NCBI RefSeq assembly: GCF_019793435.1
Contig: NZ_JAILYH010000017.1
Coordinates: forward strand, 1 to 64,000
DNA: 64,000 bases
Direction of reading: 5' to 3'
Source of the DNA: Rhizobium redzepovicii
GTDB lineage: Bacteria; Pseudomonadota; Alphaproteobacteria; Rhizobiales; Rhizobiaceae
This document shows positions 54,190 to 62,244 of this stretch, one piece after another; the stretch's first letter is position 1, and each line of letters opens with the position of its first letter. Made by a program: the position numbers and the translations under genes. Under the pieces are notes generated by a model. That model worked only from the letters and a program-made list of their open reading frames with translations, ran no database searches and was not told the origin of the DNA.

Positions 54190-54206
54190 GTCACTATAGC
54201 AGTGAC
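54190..54206. promoter_or_regulatory. Dyad operator at the hxlR promoter
   Basis: GTCACT-ATAGC-AGTGAC has perfect 6-base arms, 7 bases upstream of the hxlR start, and overlaps a plausible -10 sequence (TATAGT on the minus strand). A typical position for autorepression. Confidence 0.6.
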
Positions 54207-54239
54207 TATCATCATGCAAGTAACTAATGGAGACAGCTG

Positions 54240-54773
54240 TCAGCGAGGATCGCGCTTCCTGCGCGGGCGAACTTCAAATTCGACGAGCAGCGACTTGAGT
54301 TCGATCTCGCGAACGCGTCGTGCCGCTTCATCGGGGCTGACCCATTCCAAAATACGCTGGCCTTGCTCCTTGAAGTCGTTGCTGATCTCGACGACTTCAA
54401 CCTGAAACAAATCGACGATGCAGGGAGCTACGTCGCCATCGTCGAGGTCCTTTAGATAGGTGTAGCGGCCGACCGGTTTCTTCCTCACCGTCCCGCGCAC
54501 GCCTGCTTCCTCCCAGGCTTCGATCGCTGCCGCTTCAAACGGCTTCTTCCCTTTCATTGGCCACCCTTTCGGAATGACCCAGCGCGCGCTCTCGCGCGAT
54601 GTAATCACGAGGATTTCGATTCCCGCTCAGTCATTGGCGTAGCGGAAGCAAATCGCGCCGTATTGTTGGCGGAATGCCCCCGAAAACAGCTTGGCAGGAA
54701 CGGCGGCGAGCTGCCGCAGCAATGGCTGAGACTTGTCTGGTCGAGGCTTGCTGCGTTTTTTCGGAGTCTTCAT
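54240..54773 (-). pseudogene. Nudix hydrolase gene interrupted by an in-frame TGA
   Basis: The frame reads MKTPKKRSKPRPDKSQPLLR, then RQQYGAICFRYAND, a TGA at 54629-54627, and continues in the same frame as AGIEILVITSRESARWVIPK and the Nudix region GKKPFEAAAIEAWEEAGV. Both halves belong to one DIPP-like Nudix protein of 177 residues (nucleoside-diphosphate-linked or inositol-polyphosphate hydrolases). The Nudix helix has Ile where REUxEE normally has Arg. Either a nonsense mutation, a sequencing error or a functional C-terminal fragment from GTG 54608; the fragment lacks the first beta strands of the fold. Confidence 0.8.
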
Positions 54774-54903
54774 GGCAATTGGGGATTGTTGAATTTGCTG
54801 ATTCTTCACCCGCCTGAGCGTGTTCATGGCAGATTATGATAATCAGTTGTAGGCGCAACCATCCGCCGTTGTCAGCCGTGCGCTCGCCGCCACGCAGCCT
54901 GCT

Positions 54904-55725
54904 CTATAGTGCGGTTCTATTACCGTCGCGCAGATTGTGAATCGCCAACAATTCCGGATATGCGGAAACATTGCTGGCCAGGACGGGATGCCCCTTGAAC
55001 AAATCTTCGCCCTCGGTCGGGAAGGGCAGGTACCGGCCGCCGGCTTCTTTCACAAGGCAATAACCCGCCATGCAGTCCCAAGCCCGCATGTGAGGTTCAT
55101 AATAGCCGACGAGACGCCCTGCAGCCACATAGGCAAGCATCAGCGCTCCGGAGCCGTTCCGAATAAACGTGCCGCCGCTCGCGAGCAACGCCGTTATGAT
55201 GGAGCCGACAACCTCCGGAGCGACGTGCGTATTGCAGCCAATGCCCGTCATGGCGTTCTGTATCGTGCGGGAGGAATCGAGCAAAAGCGTCTCGCCATTC
55301 AAGCTCGCGCCAAGGCCAAGGGCTGCGGCATAAAGCTCGTTCGCGCAAGGCGCTTGGATCACGCCGACGACCGGGACGCCTTGGTAGAGGACAGCGACCG
55401 AAACGCACCAGGTGGGCATGCCATTGACGAAGGGCGCCGTGCCGTCGATCGGATCGACAACCCAGGTATAGCCGGAACGTCCCGCTTGATGGCCAAACTC
55501 CTCGCCGAGGAAACCGTCCTCGGGAATTGCTGTTGCAACCCGCTCGAGGAGAAAGGTCTCGACGTTGCGATCCGCGATCGACACGACATCCTGAAGATCG
55601 CGCTTTGTCTCGATCACAAGAGTCTCGCGCTTGTTGAAATAATCGAGCGCCAAAGCGCCAGCCTCCTCAGCAAGGGATTTGGCCAGGGCGAAGCGCCGTT
55701 CCAGGTCGGTATCATGCATCGTCAT
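54904..55725 (-). CDS. Inositol-monophosphatase-family phosphatase
   Basis: A 273-residue Mg-dependent phosphatase of the IMPase/CysQ/histidinol-phosphatase superfamily. Metal-binding motifs are complete: GEE (residues 74-76), DPIDGT (91-96) and WD (216-217). Start at 55725 has a good AAAGGAT ribosome site; in-frame codons further upstream to 55764 would overlap the ATPase stop. It is the last gene of the ABC-importer unit, 31 bases after the ATPase, which suggests it dephosphorylates the imported compound in the cytoplasm. Exact substrate unknown; inositol, histidinol or sugar phosphates are all possible for the family. Confidence 0.85.
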   Translation of the reverse strand: MTMHDTDLERRFALAKSLAEEAGALALDYFNKRETLVIETKRDLQDVVSIADRNVETFLLERVATAIPEDGFLGEEFGHQAGRSGYTWVVDPIDGTAPFVNGMPTWCVSVAVLYQGVPVVGVIQAPCANELYAAALGLGASLNGETLLLDSSRTIQNAMTGIGCNTHVAPEVVGSIITALLASGGTFIRNGSGALMLAYVAAGRLVGYYEPHMRAWDCMAGYCLVKEAGGRYLPFPTEGEDLFKGHPVLASNVSAYPELLAIHNLRDGNRTAL

Positions 55726-55756
55726 GTTGCTATCCTTTATTCGCATTTCAAAAATT

Positions 55757-56818
55757 TCAGGCATTGATCAGCGCAATGCCGCGGTTCTCGAACCCGAGTG
55801 TGACATTGCTCGCAGGCGACAGGTTTCTTTCAACGGCATGGTCGATGATGAAAAGCGTTCCTACATCGGTTTCGATCTCATATTCGACATGTCCGCCAAG
55901 ATAGGCACTATGGAGCACGCGTCCCGCCAGACCCTCGTGGCCGGCTGCCGCTATGGTGATCGATCCGGGCCTGACGGCGAGTTTTGCCATGCCGAGCTTT
56001 GCGCTGCGGCTTGGCAAACGATAATCCACGCCGGCAACGCGGATAAGCGCCTCCGTCCCTTCGAGGCCGATCACCTCGCAGGGAATGACATTGGCCTCGC
56101 CCATGAAATCGGCGATGAAGGACGATGCCGGCGCTTCATAGAGCTCACGCGGCGTCCCGGACTGGGCAATCTCACCATCCTTCATGACGATGATGCGGTC
56201 AGACACCGCCAGAGCCTCATCCTGGTCATGGGTGACATAAACGGCGGTGAAGCCGAGCCGTTGCTGCAGTTCGCGGATTTCCGTGCGCACCCGGCGGCGC
56301 AGGCGTGCATCGAGGTTGGAGAGCGGTTCGTCGAGCAGCAGCACCTGCGGCTCGAGCACGAGCGCGCGGGCAACTGCGACGCGTTGCTGCTGGCCCCCGG
56401 AAAGCTCGGCCGGCAGGCGATGGCCCATGCCCGCGAGGCCGACGAGCTTTAATCCTTCCTCCGCCTTTTCCCGCGCTTCCTTCTTGCCGAGGCCCGACGA
56501 CTGCAGACCGTAAGCGACATTATCGAGCGAAGTCATATGCGGAAACAGGGCATAGGACTGAAACACCATCGAGACATCGCGCTCATTGGCGGGCAGCATG
56601 GTAACGTCAGCGCCGCCGATCAGAATACGCCCGGATGTCGGATGCTCGAGCCCGGCCAGCATGCGCAGCGTGGTGGTCTTGCCGCAGCCGGATGGGCCGA
56701 GCAAGGTCACCAGTGTGCCCGGCTCGATGGAGAGGGAAAGGTCCGGAATGGCCGTGAATGCACCGAAAGACTTGCGGACATTCTGGAAGGTGACGGAACC
56801 GGGTTTGACGGTGATCAT
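55757..56818 (-). CDS. AfuC/FbpC-like ABC importer ATPase
   Basis: A 353-residue ATPase: Walker A GPSGCGKTT (residues 41-49), signature LSGGQQQR (139-146), Walker B LLLDEP (160-165), then a C-terminal TOBE-type regulatory domain (residues about 240-350). The family is annotated as iron(III) or spermidine/putrescine importers but also includes hexose-phosphate importers. Start ATG 56818 overlaps the permease stop (ATGA), so translation is coupled. Partners are the double permease and two binding proteins upstream. Confidence 0.92.
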   Translation of the reverse strand: MITVKPGSVTFQNVRKSFGAFTAIPDLSLSIEPGTLVTLLGPSGCGKTTTLRMLAGLEHPTSGRILIGGADVTMLPANERDVSMVFQSYALFPHMTSLDNVAYGLQSSGLGKKEAREKAEEGLKLVGLAGMGHRLPAELSGGQQQRVAVARALVLEPQVLLLDEPLSNLDARLRRRVRTEIRELQQRLGFTAVYVTHDQDEALAVSDRIIVMKDGEIAQSGTPRELYEAPASSFIADFMGEANVIPCEVIGLEGTEALIRVAGVDYRLPSRSAKLGMAKLAVRPGSITIAAAGHEGLAGRVLHSAYLGGHVEYEIETDVGTLFIIDHAVERNLSPASNVTLGFENRGIALINA

Positions 56819-59046
56819 GCGGGTTTCTCCTGACCGAGAGGAACAGAGGGAGCTGAGCTGGTGCCGGTGACGCGATTTTCGCGGCGTAGGCGGCGCTCGC
56901 CGACGACGAACTGGAAGCCGGCGATGACAATGCTCATCACCACGATCAGCATGGATGAATAGGCGATCGCCACGCCGTACTCGCCATTCTCGACGAGGCC
57001 GACGATATAGGACGTGGCCATGTTGTATTCCGCGCTGACGAGGAAGATGACGGCGCTGATCGAGGTTATGGCGCGAACGAAAGAGTAGACCAGGGCAGCG
57101 GTGATGGCTGGCCGCAGCAGCGGCAGGATCACCTTGCGGATCGTGCGGAAACTGTCCGCACGCAAAGTCAGCGAAGCCTCGTCCAGGCTCTTGTCGAGCT
57201 GGCTCATCGCCGCGATCCCGCCGCGTACGCCGACCGGCATATTGCGGAAGACGAAGCAGAGGATGAGGATCAGCGCCGAGCCGGTCATCTCGATCGGAGG
57301 CAGGTTGAAAGCCATGATGTAGCTGACGCCGATAACCGTTCCGGGGATGGCGAAGCTCATCATCAGCGCGAATTCGAAGACGTTCCGCCCAACGAATTTC
57401 TGCCGTACGATGATATAAGCCGTGAGCAGGCCCACCGCAGCGGTCAGGGGCGCGGAGACGAGCGCGATTTCCATCGTAGTCCAGAAGGAGTTCCACGCCA
57501 CGCCGGTCCACGCGATTGCGCCATTGTCGAAACCGATCGAGAAGGCGCGAGCGTAATGGTCGAGCGTCAGCGAGTTGTCGAGGCCCCAGGTTTTCACGAA
57601 GCCGCCGATCAGGATCATTCCATAAACGATGACGGTGAAAATCATCCACGGAACGACCACCGCATGCACGGCAATGGAAAGGCCCCGCGGCAATGCGATA
57701 TGAGCGCCGCTGTCGCCCTTGCCGGTGACCGTGGCGAAGCTTTTGCCCGATAGCCAGAGACGCTGGGCAAGGAATGCCGAGAGAGTGAAGCAGAGGAGCA
57801 CGATGGCAAGAACGGCCGCGCGCGACGGATCGTTCTGCGATCCGACGACGGCAAAGAAGATTTCCGTCGAAAGTACGCCATGCGTGCCGCCGAGCACGAG
57901 CGGATTGCCGAAATCGGCCATGCTCTCGATGAAGCCGATCAGGAAGGCGTTGGCGAGACCGGGCTTCATCAGTGGCAGGGAGACGCGCCAGAACGTTCGC
58001 CAACGACCGGCACGCAGGGTCTGCGATGCCTCCTCCATCGAGGGGCTGACGCCTTCGACGACGCCGATAAGAACGAGGAAGGCGATCGGCGTAAAGGAGA
58101 GCACCTGGGCGATCCAGATGCCGGTGAGCCCATAGAGCCAGCGGCCTGGCTCGATACCCAACAGGCTCGACAAGGTCTCGGTGATAACGCCGGCGCGGCC
58201 GAACAGCAGCGTCAGCGCCAGGCCAATGACGAAGGGCGGCGTGATGATCGGCAGCACCGTCAGCAGGCGCAATCCCTTTTTGAAAGGAAAACGCGTGCGC
58301 GTCGCCACCAGCGCAAAGCCGAGGCCGAGCAGGGTCGAGCAGGAAGCTGTCATGAGGGCGAGAAGGAGTGTGCGCCAGGCAACACCGCAACGTTCTTCGC
58401 CCGCTATGCAGGCCAGGCTCCAAATGCCGGGGTCCTGGATGTTGCGTATAAGACCATCCGGATTGAAGGAACCATCGAAATCCTGCACCGAAGCGATGAA
58501 CATGCTGCCGATCGGGTAGAAAACGAAGACGGTGACCAGGAATGCAAGGATGGAAATCGAGCCGACGATGAAGGCGTCTCCCTTCATCACTCCGCGTTCG
58601 GCCAGTCCGAAGGCAAAGAGGAGAACGAAGACGAGCGCCAGGAGGACCGCGCCGGCACCCATCGAAGGCTGTCCTTCGGACAACATGCCGAACAGGTTTT
58701 CACTGATTGCCCAGGTCCAGCCGGAAAAGCCGATTGCCAGTCCCTGCAGAGACAGGAAGACGAGGCCGACGGCGCCGATCCAGGCGAGCAGGGTTCCGCG
58801 CCGCATCGGATTGCCCACCAGACGCGCCAAACAGCCGAGCAGAAAGAGCAGGACAACGCCGGCAAGCCAACTTCTTCCATGCTGCAGGATTTGTAGCAGG
58901 CCTGGCGCCGTATCGGCGGAGAACGGGAATGCAGACAGCCATTTGAATCCGAAGAAGCCGCCCTCGATGCGATACCACGGGACCAGGATCAGGGCAGCCG
59001 CTCCCAGGCCAAGGACGATGTCCAATCGGCGATTGCCACGTCTCAT
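56815..59046 (-). CDS. AfuB-like double-length ABC permease
   Basis: A 743-residue permease made of two BPD_transp_1 halves in one chain, like AfuB/FbpB/ThiP. Each half has an EAA loop: EASQTLRAGRWRTFWRVSLP (first half, about residue 340) and EASLTLRADSFRTIRKVILP (second half, about residue 640). There are about 12-14 membrane helices, and an N-terminal extension of roughly 200 residues with several extra helices makes it longer than usual for the group (about 550-690). A hairpin separates it from the binding-protein gene. Confidence 0.9.
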   Translation of the reverse strand: MRRGNRRLDIVLGLGAAALILVPWYRIEGGFFGFKWLSAFPFSADTAPGLLQILQHGRSWLAGVVLLFLLGCLARLVGNPMRRGTLLAWIGAVGLVFLSLQGLAIGFSGWTWAISENLFGMLSEGQPSMGAGAVLLALVFVLLFAFGLAERGVMKGDAFIVGSISILAFLVTVFVFYPIGSMFIASVQDFDGSFNPDGLIRNIQDPGIWSLACIAGEERCGVAWRTLLLALMTASCSTLLGLGFALVATRTRFPFKKGLRLLTVLPIITPPFVIGLALTLLFGRAGVITETLSSLLGIEPGRWLYGLTGIWIAQVLSFTPIAFLVLIGVVEGVSPSMEEASQTLRAGRWRTFWRVSLPLMKPGLANAFLIGFIESMADFGNPLVLGGTHGVLSTEIFFAVVGSQNDPSRAAVLAIVLLCFTLSAFLAQRLWLSGKSFATVTGKGDSGAHIALPRGLSIAVHAVVVPWMIFTVIVYGMILIGGFVKTWGLDNSLTLDHYARAFSIGFDNGAIAWTGVAWNSFWTTMEIALVSAPLTAAVGLLTAYIIVRQKFVGRNVFEFALMMSFAIPGTVIGVSYIMAFNLPPIEMTGSALILILCFVFRNMPVGVRGGIAAMSQLDKSLDEASLTLRADSFRTIRKVILPLLRPAITAALVYSFVRAITSISAVIFLVSAEYNMATSYIVGLVENGEYGVAIAYSSMLIVVMSIVIAGFQFVVGERRLRRENRVTGTSSAPSVPLGQEKPA

Positions 59047-59089
59047 GGCATACCTCTTATTTCACGTTGATGAAATGGGAGAATGGAGC

Positions 59090-59115
59090 GGCATCCCGGA
59101 TTCGTCCGGGATGCC
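59090..59115 (-). other. Strong hairpin between binding protein and permease genes
   Basis: GGCATCCCGGA and TCCGGGATGCC (59090-59100, 59105-59115) form a perfect 11-base stem with a 4-base loop (TTCG on plus, CGAA on minus). It lies 17 bases downstream of the binding-protein stop. No T-run, so a partial terminator or mRNA-protecting structure that lowers permease expression. Confidence 0.65.
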
Positions 59116-59132
59116 ACGTCATTCATCGATCT

Positions 59133-60158
59133 TCAGTTGGCAATGGCGCCGACTTCCCGGTCCCAGCGCTCAAGCAGGGCCTTGCGCTTTGCCGGATCGC
59201 CATAGGTCTTGAAGTCGTAGTCGATCAGCTTGATGTCTTCGAACTTCGGCGCTTCCTTCGGCACCTCCGCCGATTTGTTCGACGGCAGCTGGAAGGACTT
59301 GGCATCCTTCATGCGCGACTGAACTTCGGGCTGCAGCGCCCAGTCGTACCAGACCTTGGCATTGTCGAGATTGCGGGCGCCTTTGATGATCGACATGGAG
59401 CCGATTTCATAGCCGGTGCCCTCGCATGGCGCGACCGACTTGACCGGAAAGCCTTCGGCGGTCTGGGCGACGGCATCATGCATGAACACGATACCAAGCG
59501 CCGTTTCGCCCCGCGCCGCAGCCTTGACCGGAGCCGATCCGGACTTGGTGTATTGCGAGACGTTGGCGTTCAGCTTTTTCAGATAGTCGATGGCCTGGTC
59601 TTCGCCCATGATCTGCACCAGTGAAGCGAGAGCCGTATAGGCCGTGCCCGACGAGTTCGGATTGGCGATCTGGATTTCGCCCTTCAATTCCGGCGCCAGG
59701 AGATCGGCCCAGCAACGGGGTTCTTTATAACCCTTGGTCTTGAAGATCTCGGTGTTGTAACCCCAGCCGAGCGCACCGGCATAGACGCCGACCGTCTTGA
59801 AGCCGGTGCTCTCCGCCTGCTTTTTGGCCCAATCCTGCAGCTGGTCGAGCATCGGCGACTTGTACTCCAGTGTCAGGTTTTCCGATGCTGCCTGAACATG
59901 CGGATCACCCGTGCCAGCCCACCAGATGTCGGTCTTCGGATTGCGAGCCTCGGCGCGTATCTTGGCATAGGTCTCGCCCGAGGACAGGCGCACCATATTC
60001 ACCTTAATGTCGTGAGCCTTTTCAAAGTCGCCCTGCATCTGCTCGCAGATGACGACATCGGCCGAGCAGATGAGGTTGAGCTCGCCAGCGGCCTGGACCG
60101 AACCGGCAGCCAGCGCCGTTCCGGCAAAGAGAAGCGTGGAAAGAACTGTCAGTCGCAT
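59133..60158 (-). CDS. AfuA-like periplasmic binding protein 1
   Basis: A 341-residue binding protein (SBP_bac_6/8 group, annotated 'iron transport' but homologous to the hexose-phosphate binder AfuA and to PgtC). Signal peptide MRLTVLSTLLFAGTALAAGS...VQA, mature protein from residue 24 (AGELNLICSAD). Pocket and hinge segments include DIWWAGTGDPHVQAASE, IANPNSSGTAYTALASLVQI, YTKSGSAPVKAAARGETALG and EGTGYEIGSMSIIKG. No Tyr-Tyr pair typical of Fe(III)-binding FbpA is visible at the C-terminus (reads LIDYDFKTYGDPAKR), arguing against iron. It is the more transport-like of two paralogues. Confidence 0.88.
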   Translation of the reverse strand: MRLTVLSTLLFAGTALAAGSVQAAGELNLICSADVVICEQMQGDFEKAHDIKVNMVRLSSGETYAKIRAEARNPKTDIWWAGTGDPHVQAASENLTLEYKSPMLDQLQDWAKKQAESTGFKTVGVYAGALGWGYNTEIFKTKGYKEPRCWADLLAPELKGEIQIANPNSSGTAYTALASLVQIMGEDQAIDYLKKLNANVSQYTKSGSAPVKAAARGETALGIVFMHDAVAQTAEGFPVKSVAPCEGTGYEIGSMSIIKGARNLDNAKVWYDWALQPEVQSRMKDAKSFQLPSNKSAEVPKEAPKFEDIKLIDYDFKTYGDPAKRKALLERWDREVGAIAN

Positions 60159-60202
60159 GGGTATCCTCCTGTTGCTTGCGTCTGAGAGGGTGTTGGGTCA
60201 GC

Positions 60203-60247
60203 GGCACACGCGCTGCCCGTCGCGGCGCGTCGATCGCACCGTGTGCC
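60203..60247 (-). other. Inverted repeat between the two binding-protein genes
   Basis: GGCACACG (60203-60210) and CGTGTGCC (60240-60247) are perfect 8-base arms around a GC-rich 29-base loop, in the 117-base gap. May separate expression of the two binding proteins or form part of a promoter for the second. Confidence 0.4.
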
Positions 60248-60275
60248 AAATGTCGGATGGCGGTCGGATGCCGGC

Positions 60276-61298
60276 CTATTGGGTCGGAGAAATCTCGGCG
60301 TCGAAGCGGGTCAACAGCCGACTTCGCTCGTCGGACAAGCCGAATGTTGCAAAGTCATAATCCACCATCTTGATCATGGTGATGTCGGGGGCGGCCGGCG
60401 GCAAAGCCGCTTTGGCGTTCGACGGGACCTGGTTCTGGCCGGCGGCGGCTCCTGTCGCCTGGCCTTCGGGACTAAGCGCGAAATCGACGAAGGCTTGGGC
60501 GGCTCTGGCATTGCGGCTGCCCTTGACGATGCTGACCGCACCGATCTCGTAACCCGTCCCTTCGCAGGGGGCGACGATGACAAGGGGGGCGCCTGCTTCC
60601 TTCAGGGTGACCGCGTCATGCATGAACGAGATGCCGATCAGGATTTCACCGCGGGCCGCAGCCTTAACCGGCGCCGCGCCGGACCGGGTATACTCGACGA
60701 TATTACGGTTGAGCGCGGCCATGTACCGAAAGGCCTCCTCTTCGCCGAGGAGCTGCACGAGTGTGGCCAGCATTGTGAAAGCGGTTCCGGAGGAATTCGG
60801 ATTGCCGGACTGGATATGGCCGCGATAGGCCTCTTTCGTCAGGTCCTGCCAGCAGGTCGGGGCCGGAAGCTTCAGCGCTGCGAGGAGATCGGAATTGTAG
60901 GCGAAACCCAAAGCCCCCGCATATATGGCGGCCGACCGTGAGCCGGACATAGCAAAAAAGTTCTGCGCCCAAGGCAGCATATCATGTTCATGGTCGGGCT
61001 GGTATCGATCGAGCAGATCCTCTGAGGCCGCCTGCAGATGGGCATCACCGGTTCCACCCCACCAGACATCCACAGTCGGATGTGATTTTTCGGTACGGAT
61101 CTGATCGAGTATGTCGCCGGTGCTCTTGCGAACCATCGAGATATCGATACCCGCGCGGGTTTCGAACGCTTTTTCCATGGTCATGCACCAGGCTTCGTCG
61201 ACGCCGCACAGGACGTTCAATCGCGCCTCGCTCATGCCGTGGCTTGCGCCGCACAGCCAGAAAGCCATGCCCGCAGCAAAAGCGGTCAATATTCTCAC
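60276..61298 (-). CDS. AfuA/PgtC-like periplasmic binding protein 2
   Basis: A 340-residue paralogue of the 59133-60158 protein. Shared blocks: VDVWWGGTGDAHLQAASEDL, GNPNSSGTAFTMLATLVQLL, YTRSGAAPVKAAARGE, EGTGYEIGAVSIVKGSRNA and MVDYDFATFG. Signal peptide begins VRILTAFAAGMAFWLCGASH. Start is GTG 61298, set by AGGGAGG seven bases upstream; ten upstream in-frame residues are polar and do not fit a signal. It is the gene nearest the divergent two-component system, which suggests a sensory role like PgtC in Salmonella phosphoglycerate sensing (inference). Confidence 0.85.
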   Translation of the reverse strand: MRILTAFAAGMAFWLCGASHGMSEARLNVLCGVDEAWCMTMEKAFETRAGIDISMVRKSTGDILDQIRTEKSHPTVDVWWGGTGDAHLQAASEDLLDRYQPDHEHDMLPWAQNFFAMSGSRSAAIYAGALGFAYNSDLLAALKLPAPTCWQDLTKEAYRGHIQSGNPNSSGTAFTMLATLVQLLGEEEAFRYMAALNRNIVEYTRSGAAPVKAAARGEILIGISFMHDAVTLKEAGAPLVIVAPCEGTGYEIGAVSIVKGSRNARAAQAFVDFALSPEGQATGAAAGQNQVPSNAKAALPPAAPDITMIKMVDYDFATFGLSDERSRLLTRFDAEISPTQ

Positions 61299-61408
61299 GC
61301 AAGCCTCCCTTGGAACCTCCCGTTCCAATCTCCACAGGCAGCATGTCAGATCTTCGCTTCACCGCAATCGAAGAATGGTTACCGATTTTTCATCGCCGGG
61401 CGGAGCGA

Positions 61409-61424
61409 CATTACATTCATTACA
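61409..61424 (-). promoter_or_regulatory. Direct repeat, candidate response-regulator site
   Basis: On the minus strand TGTAATG occurs twice, at 61424-61418 and 61415-61409, nine bases apart, in the divergent region between binding protein 2 and the response regulator. OmpR-type regulators bind direct repeats, though usually with a 10-11 base period. Confidence 0.4.
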
Positions 61425-61503
61425 AATGTGACAAACCCCATCATCAGAGTGTCTTTGAACATTGGCGGCGGCATGCCTATGATTGCGCCGGGAGGATCAA
61501 GCG

Positions 61504-62244
61504 GTGCTGAATCAGAAGGTTCGAATTCTGATCGTCGAGGACGATCCGGATATGGCGGAACTTATCTCCGATCTCGTCGAGGCCGAGGGGTGGATTCCGA
61601 CCTGCGCGGGATCCGCCGAGGAGGCGACCGATATTCTGGCACGAGAGCAGATGCATCTGGTGCTGGTCGACCATAACCTGCCGCGGACATCCGGCCGGGC
61701 TTTCGCCCAAAAACTGCGGTCGGAGGCCAATATCGGTATCGTCATGGTGACGGCAGCCGGCAGTGCCGCCGATCGTGTTCTCGGCCTGGAAACTGCTGCG
61801 GATGACTATGTCGTCAAGCCGTTCGAACCGATCGAACTGACGGCCCGCATCAAAGCTGTCTTACGGCGAACCGTGCCCTCACTGAAACAGGAAAAGGAGA
61901 GTGAGCGGGAGCACGAACGTCCCTCTCTGCTGCTTGGCGATTGGGCCATCGACCTGATGGGCCGGCAAGCCGTCTGCCTCGCCGACCGCAGCAAAACGCT
62001 GACGACGGCCGAATTCGCCCTGCTTGAAATCCTTGCGCAGACCCCCAACCAGCCGGTGAGCCGGGCGCAGATCCTCGATCGGCTTGGCTCGGAAAGCGAT
62101 CGCTACATCGACCGCAACGTCGACGTTCTGGTTCTGCGGCTCCGGCGGAAAATCGAACGCAATCCCGACCTCCCGCGCCATATCAAGACACGACGCGGAA
62201 AGGGCTATGTCCTGCACACCGGCGACGGCGAGCCGTCCGCGTGA
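61504..62244 (+). CDS. OmpR-family response regulator
   Basis: A 246-residue regulator. Receiver domain with acidic pocket E12-D13-D14, phosphoacceptor Asp56 (VDHNLP), Thr83 and Lys105 (KPFEP). The OmpR winged helix spans about residues 140-240 (TLTTAEFALLEILAQTPNQP; RNVDVLVLRLRRKIE). Start GTG 61504 is placed eight bases after GGAGG; an upstream in-frame TTG at 61483 overlaps that ribosome site. The stop overlaps the kinase start (GTGA), so the two form one operon. Layout resembles TorR/PgtA. Likely controls the divergent importer. Confidence 0.92.
   Translation: MLNQKVRILIVEDDPDMAELISDLVEAEGWIPTCAGSAEEATDILAREQMHLVLVDHNLPRTSGRAFAQKLRSEANIGIVMVTAAGSAADRVLGLETAADDYVVKPFEPIELTARIKAVLRRTVPSLKQEKESEREHERPSLLLGDWAIDLMGRQAVCLADRSKTLTTAEFALLEILAQTPNQPVSRAQILDRLGSESDRYIDRNVDVLVLRLRRKIERNPDLPRHIKTRRGKGYVLHTGDGEPSA

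Noticed and set aside
54627..54629. TGA in the Nudix gene read as selenocysteine
   Set aside because: The position is a loop in a family that does not use selenocysteine, and no SECIS-like structure was evident immediately after it.
55757..58423. An 888-residue open frame on the minus strand in the frame of the ATPase
   Set aside because: Only its last 353 residues are the ATPase; the rest reads through the permease in another frame and is low-complexity Arg/Ala-rich, a GC-rich shadow.
59133..60158. Iron(III)-binding protein call for AfuA-like protein 1
   Set aside because: The paired Tyr iron ligands expected near the C-terminus are not visible, and the context includes a phosphatase and a phospho-compound-type sensor system.
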